NCBI RefSeq assembly: GCF_900188205.1
Contig: NZ_FZOH01000008.1
Coordinates: forward strand, 186,001-250,000
Reading direction: 5' to 3'
DNA length: 64,000 nucleotides
From: Geodermatophilus saharensis
Lineage (GTDB): Bacteria > Actinomycetota > Actinomycetes > Mycobacteriales > Geodermatophilaceae
Part shown: positions 19,575-29,806 of the stretch, one piece after another
Numbering within the stretch: the stretch's first letter is position 1
How the letters are laid out: each line of letters starts with the position of its first letter
Notes under the pieces: generated by a model
What the model saw: the letters and a program-made list of their open reading frames with translations, nothing else
Told to the model about the DNA's origin: nothing
The model's database searches: none
Translations under genes and position numbers: made by a program

Positions 19575-20594
19575 TCAGCGCTCGTCGAAGGTCTCGGCCA
19601 GCCAGCGCTCGGCGTCGATGGCCGCCGCGGCGCCGGTGCCGGCCGAGGTGATCGCCTGCCGGTACACGTGGTCGACCACGTCACCGCAGGCGAAGACGCC
19701 GTCGATGTTGGTGCGGGTGGTGGGGTGCTCGACCTGGATGTAGCCCTCGTCGTCGAGCTTGAGCTGGCCGACGAACAGCTCGCTGCGCGGGTCGTGGCCG
19801 ATGGCCACGAACACGCCGGACACCGGCACCTCCTCGGTGGCACCGGTGGCCACGTCGGTGAGCTGCACGCCCGAGACGGTCTGCTCGCCCAGGACGTCGG
19901 TGACCTGCTTGCCGAGCTGCCACTGGATCTTGTCGTTGTCCTGCGCGCGCTTCTGCATGATCTTCGAGGCGCGCAGCTCCTGGCGGCGGTGCACGACGGT
20001 CACCGACCGGGCGAAGCGGGTGAGGAAGGTGGCCTCCTCCATCGCCGAGTCACCGCCGCCGACGACGACGATGTCCTGGTCGCGGAAGAAGAAGCCGTCA
20101 CAGGTGGCACAGGCGGAGACGCCACGGCCGAGCAGGCGCTGCTCGTTGTCCAGGCCCAGGTACCGGTACTTCGACCCGGTGGCCACGATGACCGCGTGCG
20201 CGCGGTGCACCTCGTCGCCGACCTTGACGGTCTTCGGCGTGGCGGTGAGGTCGACCTCGGTGACGTCGCGGGCCACCAGCTCGGCGCCGAAGCGCTCGGC
20301 CTGGGTGCGCATGTCGTCCATCAGCTGCGGGCCCTGGATGCCCTCGGGGAAACCCGGGAAGTTCTCGACCTCGGTGGTCGTCATCAGGGCGCCGCCGAAC
20401 TGGGAGCCCTCGAAGACCAGCGGGTGCAGGTTGGCCCGCGCGGCGTACACGGCCGCGGTGTAACCGGCCGGGCCCGAGCCGATGATGATCAGGTCACGGA
20501 CGCCGTCGTGCTCCGCCGGCGGGATCACCGGCGCGGTGATCTCGGTGGTGGTGGCGGGGCCGGGGGTCGGCTGGGGATCGGTCACGCGCGGCAC
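19575..20594 (-). CDS. trxB: Thioredoxin-disulfide reductase
   Basis: The 339-residue flavoprotein has an N-terminal FAD motif ([19 protein letters not shown]), the redox-active CATC in [11 protein letters not shown], a second dinucleotide motif [13 protein letters not shown] for NADPH and a C-terminal [23 protein letters not shown]. It passes electrons from NADPH to thioredoxin. The first 30 residues are Pro/Thr-rich. GTG at 20594 is preceded by TAGGAT (20603-20608) with 8 bases between, which suggests leaderless initiation exactly there; a GTG at 20585 is the alternative. Confidence 0.96.
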   Translation of the reverse strand: MPRVTDPQPTPGPATTTEITAPVIPPAEHDGVRDLIIIGSGPAGYTAAVYAARANLHPLVFEGSQFGGALMTTTEVENFPGFPEGIQGPQLMDDMRTQAERFGAELVARDVTEVDLTATPKTVKVGDEVHRAHAVIVATGSKYRYLGLDNEQRLLGRGVSACATCDGFFFRDQDIVVVGGGDSAMEEATFLTRFARSVTVVHRRQELRASKIMQKRAQDNDKIQWQLGKQVTDVLGEQTVSGVQLTDVATGATEEVPVSGVFVAIGHDPRSELFVGQLKLDDEGYIQVEHPTTRTNIDGVFACGDVVDHVYRQAITSAGTGAAAAIDAERWLAETFDER

Positions 20595-20602
20595 AACGCC
20601 CG

Positions 20603-20608
20603 ATCCTA
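20603..20608 (-). promoter_or_regulatory. -10 hexamer TAGGAT for trxB
   Basis: TAGGAT on the minus strand lies 8 bases before the trxB GTG. This spacing puts the transcript start at or next to the start codon. No convincing -35 is seen. Confidence 0.55.
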
Positions 20609-20650
20609 GGGCCGCATTCCCGGATCAGGGCTGGTGAGGCGCCCGACACG

Positions 20651-22405
20651 TCATCCCGCGGGGGTGACGGCGACCTCCGCGACCGCCCCGGCGAAGCCGT
20701 CCTCGGCGGGCACCAGCCCGGTCACCCACACCAGCACGTACTGCGTGGTGACCGGCTCCTCGAGGGCGAACTCGGCGGTGCCGTCGACGGTGCCGGCGGC
20801 GGCGACGGGGAAGGAGTCGAGGTCGCCGTCGGCGGACTCGCCGGTGCGGACCTCCACGGTGATGCCGGGGGTGGTCGTGGTCACGGTGACCCCGCCGACC
20901 GGCTGCGCCGAGCCGAGGTCGAGGACCAGCCCGACACCGGGCTTGAGGTTGCCGAAGTCCGGCGAGCTCCGGTAGCTCAGCGTCGACCACGCGGTGGCCG
21001 GGTCCCCGTCGGTGGCCAGCGGCACGTCGTCGTCGTTCTCGGGCTCGCCGTCGCCGAAGGGGTCGAACACCCGGCTGGAGGCGACGGCCAGCGGGGCACC
21101 GGGGTCGGCCGCGGGCGCGGCGCTGTCCTCGGCGGGGGCGCTGCTGGACGCCGACGGCCGGGGAGCGGGCGCCCGGTCGACCGAGTCGGCCACCGAGAGC
21201 AGGTTGGTACCCACCCACCAGGCCAGCAGCACCACGACGGCCAGCGCGACCAGCGGCAGGACGACCACGAGCAGCCGGCGGGAGCGCGCGGGGCGGTCGT
21301 CGGCGTCGTCGTCGGCCGTGCCGGCGAAGACCGCGTCGTCGTCGGCGCCGAGCACCCCGCCGTCGTCGGCCGACGTCGCCGACGCGCCGCGGCCGGGGGG
21401 CACGGGCGGGAGGACGGCGGGGTCGAGACGGTGCGGCCGCTCCTCGGCACCGGGCGCGGGGGAGGCCGACGGCGGGACGAGCGTGCGGTCCGCGGCGGGG
21501 GTCTCGCCCTCGGCCTCCCCACCGGCGTCGCGGTGCTCGCGCAGCCGGCGCAGCCAGCCGCTGTCACTCTCGTCGCGGTCGCGGACGGGCACGGAGGCGT
21601 GCCCGCCGCCGCGCGGCCGCTCGGCCAGCAGGGCGGCCATCGCCGCGGCGCTGGCCAGCCCGGCGCCCGGCTCGGTGGACCGGGCGCGCCGCACGAGGGC
21701 GGCCAGGTCCGGCTGGGGGATGACCGGGGGCGGCGACGGCACGCCGTCGGGTCCGGTGACACCGGTGCGGCGGCCGGTCAGGCAGTACTCGAGCAGGGCG
21801 CCGAGCGCCGCGATGTCCTCCTGGACGCTGCCCGTGGCGGCCGGCACGGCGCGCAGCCCGACCAGCCCGTTGGGACGCAGCACGACCGTCTCCGGGCCCA
21901 GCCCGCCGACGGCGAGCCCGACCCGGTGCGCCTCGGCGACCCCCTCGGCGAGCCGGCGCAGCACGGTGCGCGCCTGCCGCTCGTCCATCGGCCCGTCGGC
22001 CAGCCGCTCGGCGAGGGTCTGCCCCTCGATCCACTCGTTGACGACGTAGGCGACGCCGCCCTCGCCGCCGCTGCCCTCGGAGGCGTCGTAGACCATCGCC
22101 AGGGCGGGCGTGGCCAGGCCGCCGGCGGTCAGCGCCCGGGCGATCCAGGCCCGTGCGGCCGGCCCGCCGGGGACGTGCACGCGGATGGCGACGTCGCGGT
22201 TGAGGACGCGGTCGCGGGCCCGCCAGCAGTGGATGACACCGGTGTCGGTGGACTCCTCGACGCCGACCTGGTCCAGCGGCCGGTAGCGGTCGGGGAGTCC
22301 GGTGATCGTGGCGGTCACGGACGCTTCCGTCCCCCTGTCCCTCTCCGGCCGGTGGCGCGCTGCCCCGGGGCCGGTGTCCCCGGGTACCGGCCGGTCGGTG
22401 CTCAT
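20651..22405 (-). CDS. MurJ-associated pseudokinase with extracellular discoidin-like domain
   Basis: The 584-residue protein has a kinase-like N-terminal domain (about 40-290), but key residues are missing: the VAIK lysine is Arg (DVAIRVHV), the HRD region reads AVGGLGPETVVL and DFG is absent. A membrane helix (LLVVVLPLVALAVVVLLAWW, about 375-400) precedes a C-terminal domain (about 440-584) resembling a galactose-binding/discoidin fold (LATDGDPATAWSTLSY). In Mycobacterium the equivalent domains are fused to MurJ (Rv3910) and, when phosphorylated by PknB, recruit FhaA. Here the start overlaps the murJ stop (ATGA) instead. No sugar-binding or kinase activity is shown. Confidence 0.85.
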   Translation of the reverse strand: MSTDRPVPGDTGPGAARHRPERDRGTEASVTATITGLPDRYRPLDQVGVEESTDTGVIHCWRARDRVLNRDVAIRVHVPGGPAARAWIARALTAGGLATPALAMVYDASEGSGGEGGVAYVVNEWIEGQTLAERLADGPMDERQARTVLRRLAEGVAEAHRVGLAVGGLGPETVVLRPNGLVGLRAVPAATGSVQEDIAALGALLEYCLTGRRTGVTGPDGVPSPPPVIPQPDLAALVRRARSTEPGAGLASAAAMAALLAERPRGGGHASVPVRDRDESDSGWLRRLREHRDAGGEAEGETPAADRTLVPPSASPAPGAEERPHRLDPAVLPPVPPGRGASATSADDGGVLGADDDAVFAGTADDDADDRPARSRRLLVVVLPLVALAVVVLLAWWVGTNLLSVADSVDRAPAPRPSASSSAPAEDSAAPAADPGAPLAVASSRVFDPFGDGEPENDDDVPLATDGDPATAWSTLSYRSSPDFGNLKPGVGLVLDLGSAQPVGGVTVTTTTPGITVEVRTGESADGDLDSFPVAAAGTVDGTAEFALEEPVTTQYVLVWVTGLVPAEDGFAGAVAEVAVTPAG

Positions 22406-24465
22406 CCGCGCCCCAGCCGGCCGCGGACGGCGGCGAGGGGACCCCGGAGCTCCGGGACACGGGCGAGCACGAACCCGGCCAGAGCCGTGACACCGACGAC
22501 CACGGTACCGATCACGAGGGTGGCGAGCGAGCCTCCCGTCGACGACCCGAACGCGTCGTCGGTCACCCCGGTCACCAGCCAGCCGAGCAGGCCGGCCGCG
22601 ACGGCGGCCAGGACCATCCGCAGCAGCGGCCCGAGGGTCTCGCGGGTGCGCAGGCCCCCGAGGGTGCGCTGCAGCGCGACGTGCCCGAACACCCAGCCGG
22701 CGACGTAGGTGACGCTGGTGACCAGCATGAGCCCGGCGACGACGTGCTCGGGCCCGACGACCGCGGGCACGAGCAGCAGCAGCGGCACCCGGACCGCGAC
22801 CATGCCCACCTGGATGAGGGTGGGCGTGCGGGCGTCCTTCATGGCGTAGAAGACCCGCAGCTGCAGCAGCGTGACCGCCATCGGCAGCAGCCCGAAGGCG
22901 CCGACGGCCAGCGCCGCGCCGATGCCCTGCGCCTCCGCCACCGAGGTGTTGCCGCGGGCGAACGCGACGGTGGCCAGCGCCGGGCCCAGCACGGTCAGCG
23001 CCGCGGCCACCGGCAGCAGCCCCAGCGCCGACAGCCGGGTGCCGAGGGAGAGGTCCTGCACGACGCCGGGCACGTCGGAGCGGGCGGCGGCGCGGCTCAT
23101 CCGCGGCACCAGGGCGGTCAGCAGCGCGACGCCGATGATCCCGTAGGGCATCTGGAACAGCAGGCTGGCGATGGCCAGCGCGCTGGACCCCAGCCCGCCC
23201 TCCCGGGTGGCGGCGTTGGCGATGCGGGTGGCCACCACGACACCGATCTGGCTGACGGCGACGTAGCCGAGCACCCACAGGCCCAGGTTGCCGACCTCGC
23301 GCAGGCCGATGCCCCGCAGGTTCCACCGGGGGCGCAGCGGCACGCCGGCGCGGTGCAGCAGCGGCACGAGCACCAGCGCCTGCACCGCGATCCCGAGCAG
23401 CGTCCCGCCGCCGAGCAGCCAGACCTGGCCGGGGGTGATGGTCCGGGGGGTCAGCTCGCCGGGGCCGCCGGCCATCACGAACAGCACGCCGGTGGCGATG
23501 ACGACGACGTTGTTGAGCACCGGCGCCCACGCCGGGGGCCCGAAGACGCCGCGGCTGTTGAGGATGGCCTGGGCCAGCGCGCCGACGCCGTAGAAGACGA
23601 TCTCGACGAGCAGGATCCGCGCCAGCCAGTTGGCCAGCCGCACCTGCTCGGGGTCGCCCTGGATGCCGTAGAGCGCCGTCAGCAGCGGGGCCACGGCGAC
23701 GGCGAGGGCGGTGACCACGACGAGCCCGGCGACGGCGACCGTGGACAGCCGCTGGGCGTAGGAGACGCCGCCGTCGCGGTCGCGCTCCTGGGCGTGCACC
23801 AGCAGCGGGACGATCACCGAGGTGAGCACGCCGCCGAGCAGCAGCTCGTAGACGATGTTGGGCAGCGTGTTGGCGGTGTTGTAGGCGTCGTTGACCAGGC
23901 CCACGCCCAGCGCCGCGGCCAGCACGATGGTGCGCAGCAGCCCGGTGACGCGGGAGACCAGCGTGGCCACCGCCATCGTGCCCGCGGCCCGCAGGATGCC
24001 CCGGCTGGCGCCGGGGGCGCCCTCGCGCTCGCGGGCCTCCTCCTCGGTCTCCCCCTCCGGCGGCCGCGGCACCGGCGGCAGCACCAGCATCGGGAGGACC
24101 TGGGTCTCCTCGGCCGGCAGGAAGCGGTGCCGCACCGGCGGCGGCACCGGCGGCAGCGGCCGGGGGGCGCGGCGCACCTCCCCGTTCGGCGCCGGGCCCG
24201 GCTGCGGCGGCCCGGCCACTGGCCGGTCGGGCGCGGTGCGCTCCGGCGCGGCCCCGGGGCGCGGGCGGACCGGCGGCGGGACGGGCGGCACCGGCCGGCG
24301 CGCCGGCGGGGACGGCAGCCGCGACTCCGGCGGCGGCGCGACCGGGTACGGCGGCGGGGGCAGCGGAGGCCGGCCGGAGCGCTCGCGTGCCGCGGACGCC
24401 GGCGGCACCGGCGGCAGCGGCCGCTGCGCGGGAGCCTCCTCCTCGCTGCGGGGCCGGCCGGTCAC
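22402..24465 (-). CDS. murJ: Lipid II flippase MurJ (MviN)
   Basis: This 687-residue protein has a long Pro-rich cytoplasmic N-terminus (about 190 residues) and then about 14 membrane helices of the MurJ/MVF type, starting GTMAVATLVSRVTGLLRTIVLAAALG. It flips lipid II across the membrane for peptidoglycan synthesis. GTG at 24465 lies in a GTGA overlap with the preceding large secreted-protein gene. The stop overlaps the pseudokinase start, so three genes form one coupled operon. Confidence 0.93.
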   Translation of the reverse strand: MTGRPRSEEEAPAQRPLPPVPPASAARERSGRPPLPPPPYPVAPPPESRLPSPPARRPVPPVPPPVRPRPGAAPERTAPDRPVAGPPQPGPAPNGEVRRAPRPLPPVPPPVRHRFLPAEETQVLPMLVLPPVPRPPEGETEEEAREREGAPGASRGILRAAGTMAVATLVSRVTGLLRTIVLAAALGVGLVNDAYNTANTLPNIVYELLLGGVLTSVIVPLLVHAQERDRDGGVSYAQRLSTVAVAGLVVVTALAVAVAPLLTALYGIQGDPEQVRLANWLARILLVEIVFYGVGALAQAILNSRGVFGPPAWAPVLNNVVVIATGVLFVMAGGPGELTPRTITPGQVWLLGGGTLLGIAVQALVLVPLLHRAGVPLRPRWNLRGIGLREVGNLGLWVLGYVAVSQIGVVVATRIANAATREGGLGSSALAIASLLFQMPYGIIGVALLTALVPRMSRAAARSDVPGVVQDLSLGTRLSALGLLPVAAALTVLGPALATVAFARGNTSVAEAQGIGAALAVGAFGLLPMAVTLLQLRVFYAMKDARTPTLIQVGMVAVRVPLLLLVPAVVGPEHVVAGLMLVTSVTYVAGWVFGHVALQRTLGGLRTRETLGPLLRMVLAAVAAGLLGWLVTGVTDDAFGSSTGGSLATLVIGTVVVGVTALAGFVLARVPELRGPLAAVRGRLGRG

Positions 24466-26852
24466 ACCGGGCTCCGGCTGGGCGGGTACGCCGTCCCGGC
24501 CGCGTCGGCGGCGTCGTGCTCGCCCCGGCTGCGGCGGCGCAGGAAGAGCACCCCTCGGCGGAGGAACAGCAGGCCGAGCAGCGCTGCCGCGCCGATGGTG
24601 ATCGACAGCGAGATGGTCCCGTAGGCGGTGCTGCGCACCAGGATCTCGACGTCGTCGCCCAGCGGCCGGCCGCCGGGGGTGGTGAGGGTCGCGGTGACGG
24701 CGAACCGGCCGGACTGCGTCACCTGGGTGGGCACCTCCAGCAGCGCCCGCTCCCCGGGCGCCACCTCCTGCGGGCGGACGTCGCCGACGGTCAGGCCCAC
24801 GTTGCCGCGGGTGCGGACCACGGGGAGCACGCGGACGGCGAAGGGCAGGTCGTTCTGCACGGTGAGGGCCAGCGGGGCGTCGCTGGAGGCCAGGCTGTAG
24901 GTGCCGTCGGCCGGCGCGAGCAGCGTGACCTCCTGGCGCAGGTCGTCGATCGTGGCGCGCAGGTCGGCCGCGGCGGCCCGGAAGGCGGCCGGCTCGTCGC
25001 GCCAGGACGCCGAGGCGGTGCGGGACAGGGCGGCGTCGTAGGGGGCGAGCTCGGTGGCCGGGTCCCCGGAGACGGCACCGGAGAGGTCGTCGCGCAGCCG
25101 GGCCGCGGCGACGACGTCGGTCAGGCCCTCGGGGTCGAGCACCGCGGCGTCGGCGGGCTCCAGGGGCGTGCCGGCGTCGACGGCCGGGCCGGCGGCGAGG
25201 TCGGTCAGCGCGGCGGGGCGCAGGCCCGGCAGCGCGGTGTCGGCGACCATCGCCGCGGCGGTCTCGGGGTGGGGGTCGACGTCGCGCGGCGGCGCGACGA
25301 GCACCGTCTGCCCGGCCGGGTCGGCCACCGGCTGGGAGGAGAGCAGCACCAGCTCGGCCAGGTACCGCTGCTCGGCCACCCGTGGCCCACCCGCGGTGCT
25401 CCGCGTGGCGCCGGCCAGGGCGGACAGGGCGCTGTCGGCCACCAGCGCCTCCACCGGCCCGTCGGCACCGGGGACGGTGGTGCGGGCGGCGGCGCCGCCG
25501 CCGGTGACGCCGAGGGCGGCCTCGCCGGCCGACAGCGCGCTGGAGGCGACGACGACCCGCTCGACGCCGCCGGCGCGCAGCGTCCCGAGGGTCTCCGGGC
25601 GCAGCGAGCCGCCGACCGCCCAGGCCAGGTCGGTGCGCGGGGGAACGCCGAGGACGTCCTCCAGCAGCGCCGCGCCGGCCGGGCCCGGCGACTCGGCGGA
25701 GACCGTGCCGTCGTCCGTGCCGTCGTCCGTGCCGTCGGTGCCGTTCCCGGGGGTCCCGGCGGGCGTGGCCGCCGCGGGGAGGCTGCGGGTGAGCGCGGCC
25801 GGCAGGCCGGCCGCCTGCAGCGCGTCGGCGTCGACGTCGCCGTAGGACAGCGCGACGACGGGGTGCTCGGCGGCCACCGCGCGCAGCCGCTCGAGCCAGG
25901 CCGCCGCGGCCTCGGTGCCGGTGCCCGCGTCCTCCTCGCCCGCGACGTCGTAGGACCCCTCGGCCATGACCGACAGCTCCTCGACGAGCGCCGGGTCGAC
26001 GGCCACGGTGACCGGGGCGACGGGGACGGCCTCGAGCGCACCGGGGCCGAGGACGGTCGGCAGCCGCTCGAGCACCTGCAGCGCACGGTCGAGGCGGCCG
26101 CCGTCGGAGACCACCGCGGTGAGGTCGTCGTCGACGAAGTCGCCGGAGGCGTCGCGGTGGGTGCGCTCGACCAGCGGCCACAGCCAGGCCACCGCCGTCG
26201 CCGCCGGCGGCGCGGCGCTCTGCTGGATCACCGAGGTGGTCACCTCGCCGACCCGCCGCTGGGTGCGGTCCTCGCCGGTGGCGTTGACGTTGAGCAGCAC
26301 CGGGTAGACGCCGTCCCGGTCGATGGCCAGGTCGGCGGTGGGGACGGTGTAGCTGAACTCCAGCGAGGCGCCGGGCCCCAGCTCGCCGGGCACCGGCACG
26401 AAGGGCGTGGAGGCGGCCGACAGCGCGTCGGGGTCGGCGTCGGTGGCGAGCAGCCCGGCCCGGGTGGTGACGACCTCGCCGCGCTGCAGGCGGACGCCGA
26501 GGTCGGTGAGCGTCTCCCCGCCGGCGTTGGTGAGCGTGCCGGCCAGCGTCACCGTGCCGCCGGGCGCGACCGTGCGCGGGTCGAGGCGGGTCAGCTCCAC
26601 CGTCACCGGGCGCTCGGGGTCGACCGCCGGGGGTGGCGCCGGGGCCGGGGTGGCCGGCGCCGCGGGGAGCGGGAGGGGCGTCGCGGCGGAGGCCGCCGGT
26701 CCGGGGCCGGTGAGCAGCGGGACGGCCAGCAGGGCCGTGGTCAGCACCCGGCGGACGGAGGCGCCGGGGCGCGTCCGGGCCCTCCCGCGCCGGCCGGCCC
26801 CGGGTGCGGGGGTGCTGTGCCTGGGACGGACCTCGCGCGCGCGGTCACGCAC
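24462..26852 (-). CDS. Large secreted/membrane protein, DUF6049-like (Rv3909-type)
   Basis: The 796-residue protein has a signal-like hydrophobic stretch ([24 protein letters not shown], residues about 34-57), a long extracellular region with beta-sandwich character ([25 protein letters not shown]), and a single C-terminal membrane helix ([21 protein letters not shown]) with a basic tail. This is the usual layout of the protein encoded between the NUDIX gene and murJ in Actinobacteria; its role is unknown but the context suggests envelope assembly. GTG at 26852 overlaps the NUDIX stop by 8 bp. The N-terminal 33 residues before the signal are arginine-rich, so the true start is uncertain. Confidence 0.8.
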   Translation of the reverse strand: MRDRAREVRPRHSTPAPGAGRRGRARTRPGASVRRVLTTALLAVPLLTGPGPAASAATPLPLPAAPATPAPAPPPAVDPERPVTVELTRLDPRTVAPGGTVTLAGTLTNAGGETLTDLGVRLQRGEVVTTRAGLLATDADPDALSAASTPFVPVPGELGPGASLEFSYTVPTADLAIDRDGVYPVLLNVNATGEDRTQRRVGEVTTSVIQQSAAPPAATAVAWLWPLVERTHRDASGDFVDDDLTAVVSDGGRLDRALQVLERLPTVLGPGALEAVPVAPVTVAVDPALVEELSVMAEGSYDVAGEEDAGTGTEAAAAWLERLRAVAAEHPVVALSYGDVDADALQAAGLPAALTRSLPAAATPAGTPGNGTDGTDDGTDDGTVSAESPGPAGAALLEDVLGVPPRTDLAWAVGGSLRPETLGTLRAGGVERVVVASSALSAGEAALGVTGGGAAARTTVPGADGPVEALVADSALSALAGATRSTAGGPRVAEQRYLAELVLLSSQPVADPAGQTVLVAPPRDVDPHPETAAAMVADTALPGLRPAALTDLAAGPAVDAGTPLEPADAAVLDPEGLTDVVAAARLRDDLSGAVSGDPATELAPYDAALSRTASASWRDEPAAFRAAAADLRATIDDLRQEVTLLAPADGTYSLASSDAPLALTVQNDLPFAVRVLPVVRTRGNVGLTVGDVRPQEVAPGERALLEVPTQVTQSGRFAVTATLTTPGGRPLGDDVEILVRSTAYGTISLSITIGAAALLGLLFLRRGVLFLRRRSRGEHDAADAAGTAYPPSRSPV

Positions 26853-27321
26853 TGTCGGCGAGCAGCGCCGGCGCGCGCTCGACCAGCGCACGCTCGTCGG
26901 CGTAGGCGAGCCGGCCGCTCAGCTCGTCGAGGGGCACCCAGGCGACCTCGGTCACCTCGACGTCGGCGTCGGACAGGGCGCCTCCGATGGCGCGCAGCAG
27001 GAAGTGGTGCACCGTCTTGTGGACGCGCCGGCCCTCGGCGACGAACCAGAAGTCGATGATCCCGAGCGGGGCGAGGACCTCACCGATGATCCCGGTCTCC
27101 TCGGCGACCTCCCGCACGGCGGTGTCCTCCGGGGTCTCCCCCTCCTCGATGTGGCCCTTGGGCAGCGACCACAGCAGCCGGCCGCGGCGGTCGGTGCGAC
27201 CGATGAGCGCGGCACGGGGACCGGAGACGCCGTCGTCGGCGACCACCAGGCCCCCGGCGGAGGTCTCGTCGACCCGGCGCAGTCGGCGGCCGGGGCGGCC
27301 TCGTCCACCGGTCCCTCCCAT
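26845..27321 (-). CDS. NUDIX hydrolase (MutT4-like)
   Basis: The 158-residue protein has a full Nudix box: [22 protein letters not shown] (about residues 56-77), matching GX5EX7REUXEEXGU. It lies where Mycobacterium has mutT4 (Rv3908), beside divergent pcnA. Nudix enzymes cleave nucleoside diphosphates linked to another group; the substrate here is unknown. ATG at 27321 is preceded on the minus strand by TACCCT with 6 bases between, implying leaderless translation. Confidence 0.9.
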   Translation of the reverse strand: MGGTGGRGRPGRRLRRVDETSAGGLVVADDGVSGPRAALIGRTDRRGRLLWSLPKGHIEEGETPEDTAVREVAEETGIIGEVLAPLGIIDFWFVAEGRRVHKTVHHFLLRAIGGALSDADVEVTEVAWVPLDELSGRLAYADERALVERAPALLADSA

Positions 27322-27327
27322 GCCAGG

Positions 27328-27355
27328 AGGGTAGCGCGAGACACCGCACTACCCT
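27328..27355. promoter_or_regulatory. Divergent promoter pair, NUDIX gene / pcnA
   Basis: Two TACCCT -10 hexamers face away from each other: on the minus strand at 27328-27333, 6 bases before the NUDIX ATG; on the plus strand at 27350-27355, 8 bases before the pcnA GTG. Both mRNAs would be leaderless or nearly so. The whole divergent region is only 42 bp. Confidence 0.55.
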
Positions 27356-27363
27356 GGCTCGTC

Positions 27364-28818
27364 GTGTCCGGTGTGCCCCCGGCGGTCCAGCAGACCGTGC
27401 GCGACCTCGTCGACGTCTCCCCCGTCCTGGGAGAGCTGGGCGAGCGGTTCGCCGCGGCGGGCTTCGAGGCCCACCTCGTGGGCGGCTCGGTGCGCGACGC
27501 GCTGCTCGCCGCGGGGAGCGGGGCGGCGGTGCCGCCCGGCGATCTCGACGTCACCACCGACGCCCGGCCGGAGCAGGTGCTGCGGCTGCTGCGCGGCTGG
27601 GCGGGTTCCACGTGGAACCAGGGCATCGCCTTCGGCACCGTGGGCGCCGAGATCCGCGGCACCCGGGTGGAGATCACCACCTTCCGCGCCGACCGCTACG
27701 ACCGGGAGTCCCGCAACCCGGAGGTGGCCTGGGGGACGTCGCTGGTCGACGACCTCGCCCGCCGCGACTTCACGGTCAACGCCATGGCCGTCTCGCTGGG
27801 CCCCGACCGCACGGTGACCGACCCCTTCGGCGGTCTCGGCGACCTGCTGGCCCGCCGGCTGCGCACACCGGGGGCGGCGTCGGACTCCTTCGCCGACGAC
27901 CCACTGCGGATGCTGCGCGCGGTCCGCTTCGTCGCCCAGCTCGGCCTCACCCCGGTCGACGAGGTGCAAGAGGCGCTCACCGCGATGTCCGGGGAGCTGG
28001 CCCGGATCACCCCGGAGCGGGTGCAGGCCGAGCTGAGCAGGACGCTGCTGCAGGACGCTCCCCGCGCGGCGCTGGAGCTGTTCGTCTCCACCGGCCTGGC
28101 CGACGTCGTCCTGCCGGAGCTGCCCGCGCTGCGGATGGAGATCGACGAGCACCACCAGCACAAGGACGTCTACAGCCACTCGCTGACCGTCCTGGACCGG
28201 GCGATCGCGCTGGAGAAGGCCGACCCCGAGGCGCCGTCGCCGGACCTGGTGCTGCGGCTGGCGGCGCTGCTGCACGACGTCGGCAAGCCCGCCACCCGCC
28301 GGCACGAGCCCCGCGGCCGGGTCTCCTTCCACCACCACGAGGTGGTCGGCGCCAAGCTGGTGCGCAAGCGGCTGACCGCGCTGCGCTACCCGAAGGACGT
28401 CGTCGAGGCGGTGGCCCGGCTGACCTTCCTGCACCTGCGCTTCCACGGCTACGGCCGCGGCGAGTGGACCGACTCCGCGGTGCGCCGCTACGTCACCGAC
28501 GCCGGTGACCTGCTGCCGCGGCTGCACAAGCTGGTCCGCTCGGACTGCACCACCCGCAACCGGCGCCGGGCCGCGGCGCTGTCGGCCACCTACGACTCCC
28601 TGGAGCGGCGGATCGCGGAGCTGTCGGAGGCCGAGGACCTCGCCCGCGTGCGGCCCGACCTCGACGGCAACGCGATCATGGAGATCCTCGGCCTCCCGCC
28701 GGGCCGCGAGGTCGGCGAGGCGTGGCGCTTCCTCAAGGACCTCCGCCTCGAGCGGGGGCCGCTGGACCCTGACGAGGCGGAGGCGGAGCTGCGCGCCTGG
28801 TGGGCCGCCCGCTCCTGA
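27364..28818 (+). CDS. pcnA: CCA tRNA nucleotidyltransferase / poly(A) polymerase family, HD domain
   Basis: The 484-residue protein has a class II nucleotidyltransferase head (LVGGSVRDALL at about residue 39 and GDLDVTTDARP with catalytic Asp), the RRDFTVNAMAV motif, an RNA-binding neck (DDPLRMLRAVRFVAQLGL) and an HD phosphohydrolase domain (LLHDVGKPATRRHE near residue 302). It adds or repairs the CCA end of tRNAs; annotation often keeps the name PcnA in Actinobacteria. GTG at 27364 is 8 bases after TACCCT. A parS-like palindrome lies inside the coding sequence at residues 81-86. Confidence 0.93.
   Translation: MSGVPPAVQQTVRDLVDVSPVLGELGERFAAAGFEAHLVGGSVRDALLAAGSGAAVPPGDLDVTTDARPEQVLRLLRGWAGSTWNQGIAFGTVGAEIRGTRVEITTFRADRYDRESRNPEVAWGTSLVDDLARRDFTVNAMAVSLGPDRTVTDPFGGLGDLLARRLRTPGAASDSFADDPLRMLRAVRFVAQLGLTPVDEVQEALTAMSGELARITPERVQAELSRTLLQDAPRAALELFVSTGLADVVLPELPALRMEIDEHHQHKDVYSHSLTVLDRAIALEKADPEAPSPDLVLRLAALLHDVGKPATRRHEPRGRVSFHHHEVVGAKLVRKRLTALRYPKDVVEAVARLTFLHLRFHGYGRGEWTDSAVRRYVTDAGDLLPRLHKLVRSDCTTRNRRRAAALSATYDSLERRIAELSEAEDLARVRPDLDGNAIMEILGLPPGREVGEAWRFLKDLRLERGPLDPDEAEAELRAWWAARS
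27605..27618. other. parS: parS-like site inside pcnA
   Basis: GTTCCACGTGGAAC, identical to parS site 1, lies within the pcnA coding sequence (encoding the GSTWN segment). Identity over all 14 bp makes it a strong ParB site candidate about 14.6 kb from parAB. Confidence 0.88.
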
Positions 28819-28917
28819 CGTTCTCACCCGCCGGGGTGACACCTCCCCCGCGCGGCCTCCCCCACCCCGCCCCGGGCCGGTAGGACCGACGGCCGGACCG
28901 GGAGGACGGGGGCGCGG

Positions 28918-29703
28918 GTGCACGGGCGACCGCACGGCCTCGTGCTCCCCCCGGCACGACGCCGCGCCGCCGCCGCCGTCGCCTGCCTGGTCCTCGCCCT
29001 GCTGTCGTGGCCGGCCCAGGACCCTCCGGCCGCTTCCCGGCCGGAGGCCGGCCGGTACGGCGTCGCGCTGCCCGGGGGTGCCTCCGCCCGGCCCGCGGCC
29101 GGGTCCGGCAGCTGGGCCTTCCTGCACCACCAGGACGACGGCGTCACGCCGGTCGCCTACGACCCCTGCCGCGCCGTCCACTACGTGCTGCGGGCCGACG
29201 ACGCCCCACCGGGCGCCGAGGACCTGCTCGCCGGCGCCGTCGGGGAGATCGCCGCGGCGACCGGCCTGCGGTTCGCCTACGACGGCCGCACCGACGAGCG
29301 GGTCACCCGCGACCGCCGCGCCCACCAGCCGGCCCGCTACGGCGACGGGTGGGCGCCGGTGCTGGTCTCCTTCGAGTCCCCGGTGGACAACCCCGACGTG
29401 GGTCGCGGCATCGCCGCCCGCGGCGGCAGCGACGTCGCCTCCGCGGGCGGTCCGGCGGTCTACGTCACCGGCACCGTGCTGGTCGACGCCGACTGGGCCG
29501 CCGCCGCGGTGACGTCGGCGCCGGGCCGTGCCGCGCTGCGCGCCGTCCTGGTGCACGAGCTCGGCCACGTCGTCGGCCTCGCCCACGTCGACGATGCCGG
29601 CGAGCTGATGCACTCGGTCAACGACGGCCAGCTCGACCTGGGTCCCGGCGACCTCGCCGGCCTGGCCCGGCTCGGCCGGGGCCCCTGCGAGCCGCGGCTG
29701 TAG
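28918..29703 (+). CDS. Secreted matrixin-like zinc metalloprotease, paralog 1
   Basis: The 261-residue protein has a signal-like N-terminus (ARRRAAAAVACLVLALLSW, residues 13-31) and a single catalytic domain with the metzincin zinc site HELGHVVGLAHVDD (near residue 212) and a downstream Met in AGELMHSVNDGQ, the probable Met-turn. This is a minimal M10A/matrixin-like protease acting outside the cytoplasm; the substrate is unknown. Two cysteines (DPCRAV and RGPCEPRL) could form a disulfide tying the ends. GTG at 28918 is the first start before the signal. A second copy follows directly. Confidence 0.8.
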   Translation: MHGRPHGLVLPPARRRAAAAVACLVLALLSWPAQDPPAASRPEAGRYGVALPGGASARPAAGSGSWAFLHHQDDGVTPVAYDPCRAVHYVLRADDAPPGAEDLLAGAVGEIAAATGLRFAYDGRTDERVTRDRRAHQPARYGDGWAPVLVSFESPVDNPDVGRGIAARGGSDVASAGGPAVYVTGTVLVDADWAAAAVTSAPGRAALRAVLVHELGHVVGLAHVDDAGELMHSVNDGQLDLGPGDLAGLARLGRGPCEPRL

Positions 29704-29806
29704 GGCCTGCTCCCCCTCTCGGAGGTGGCCGCCCGCCGGGGGACTCCACCCACGCGGGCGGGAGGCCGAGGAGATCCCGACCGGACCGCGGAGAGGAGCG
29801 CGCAGC

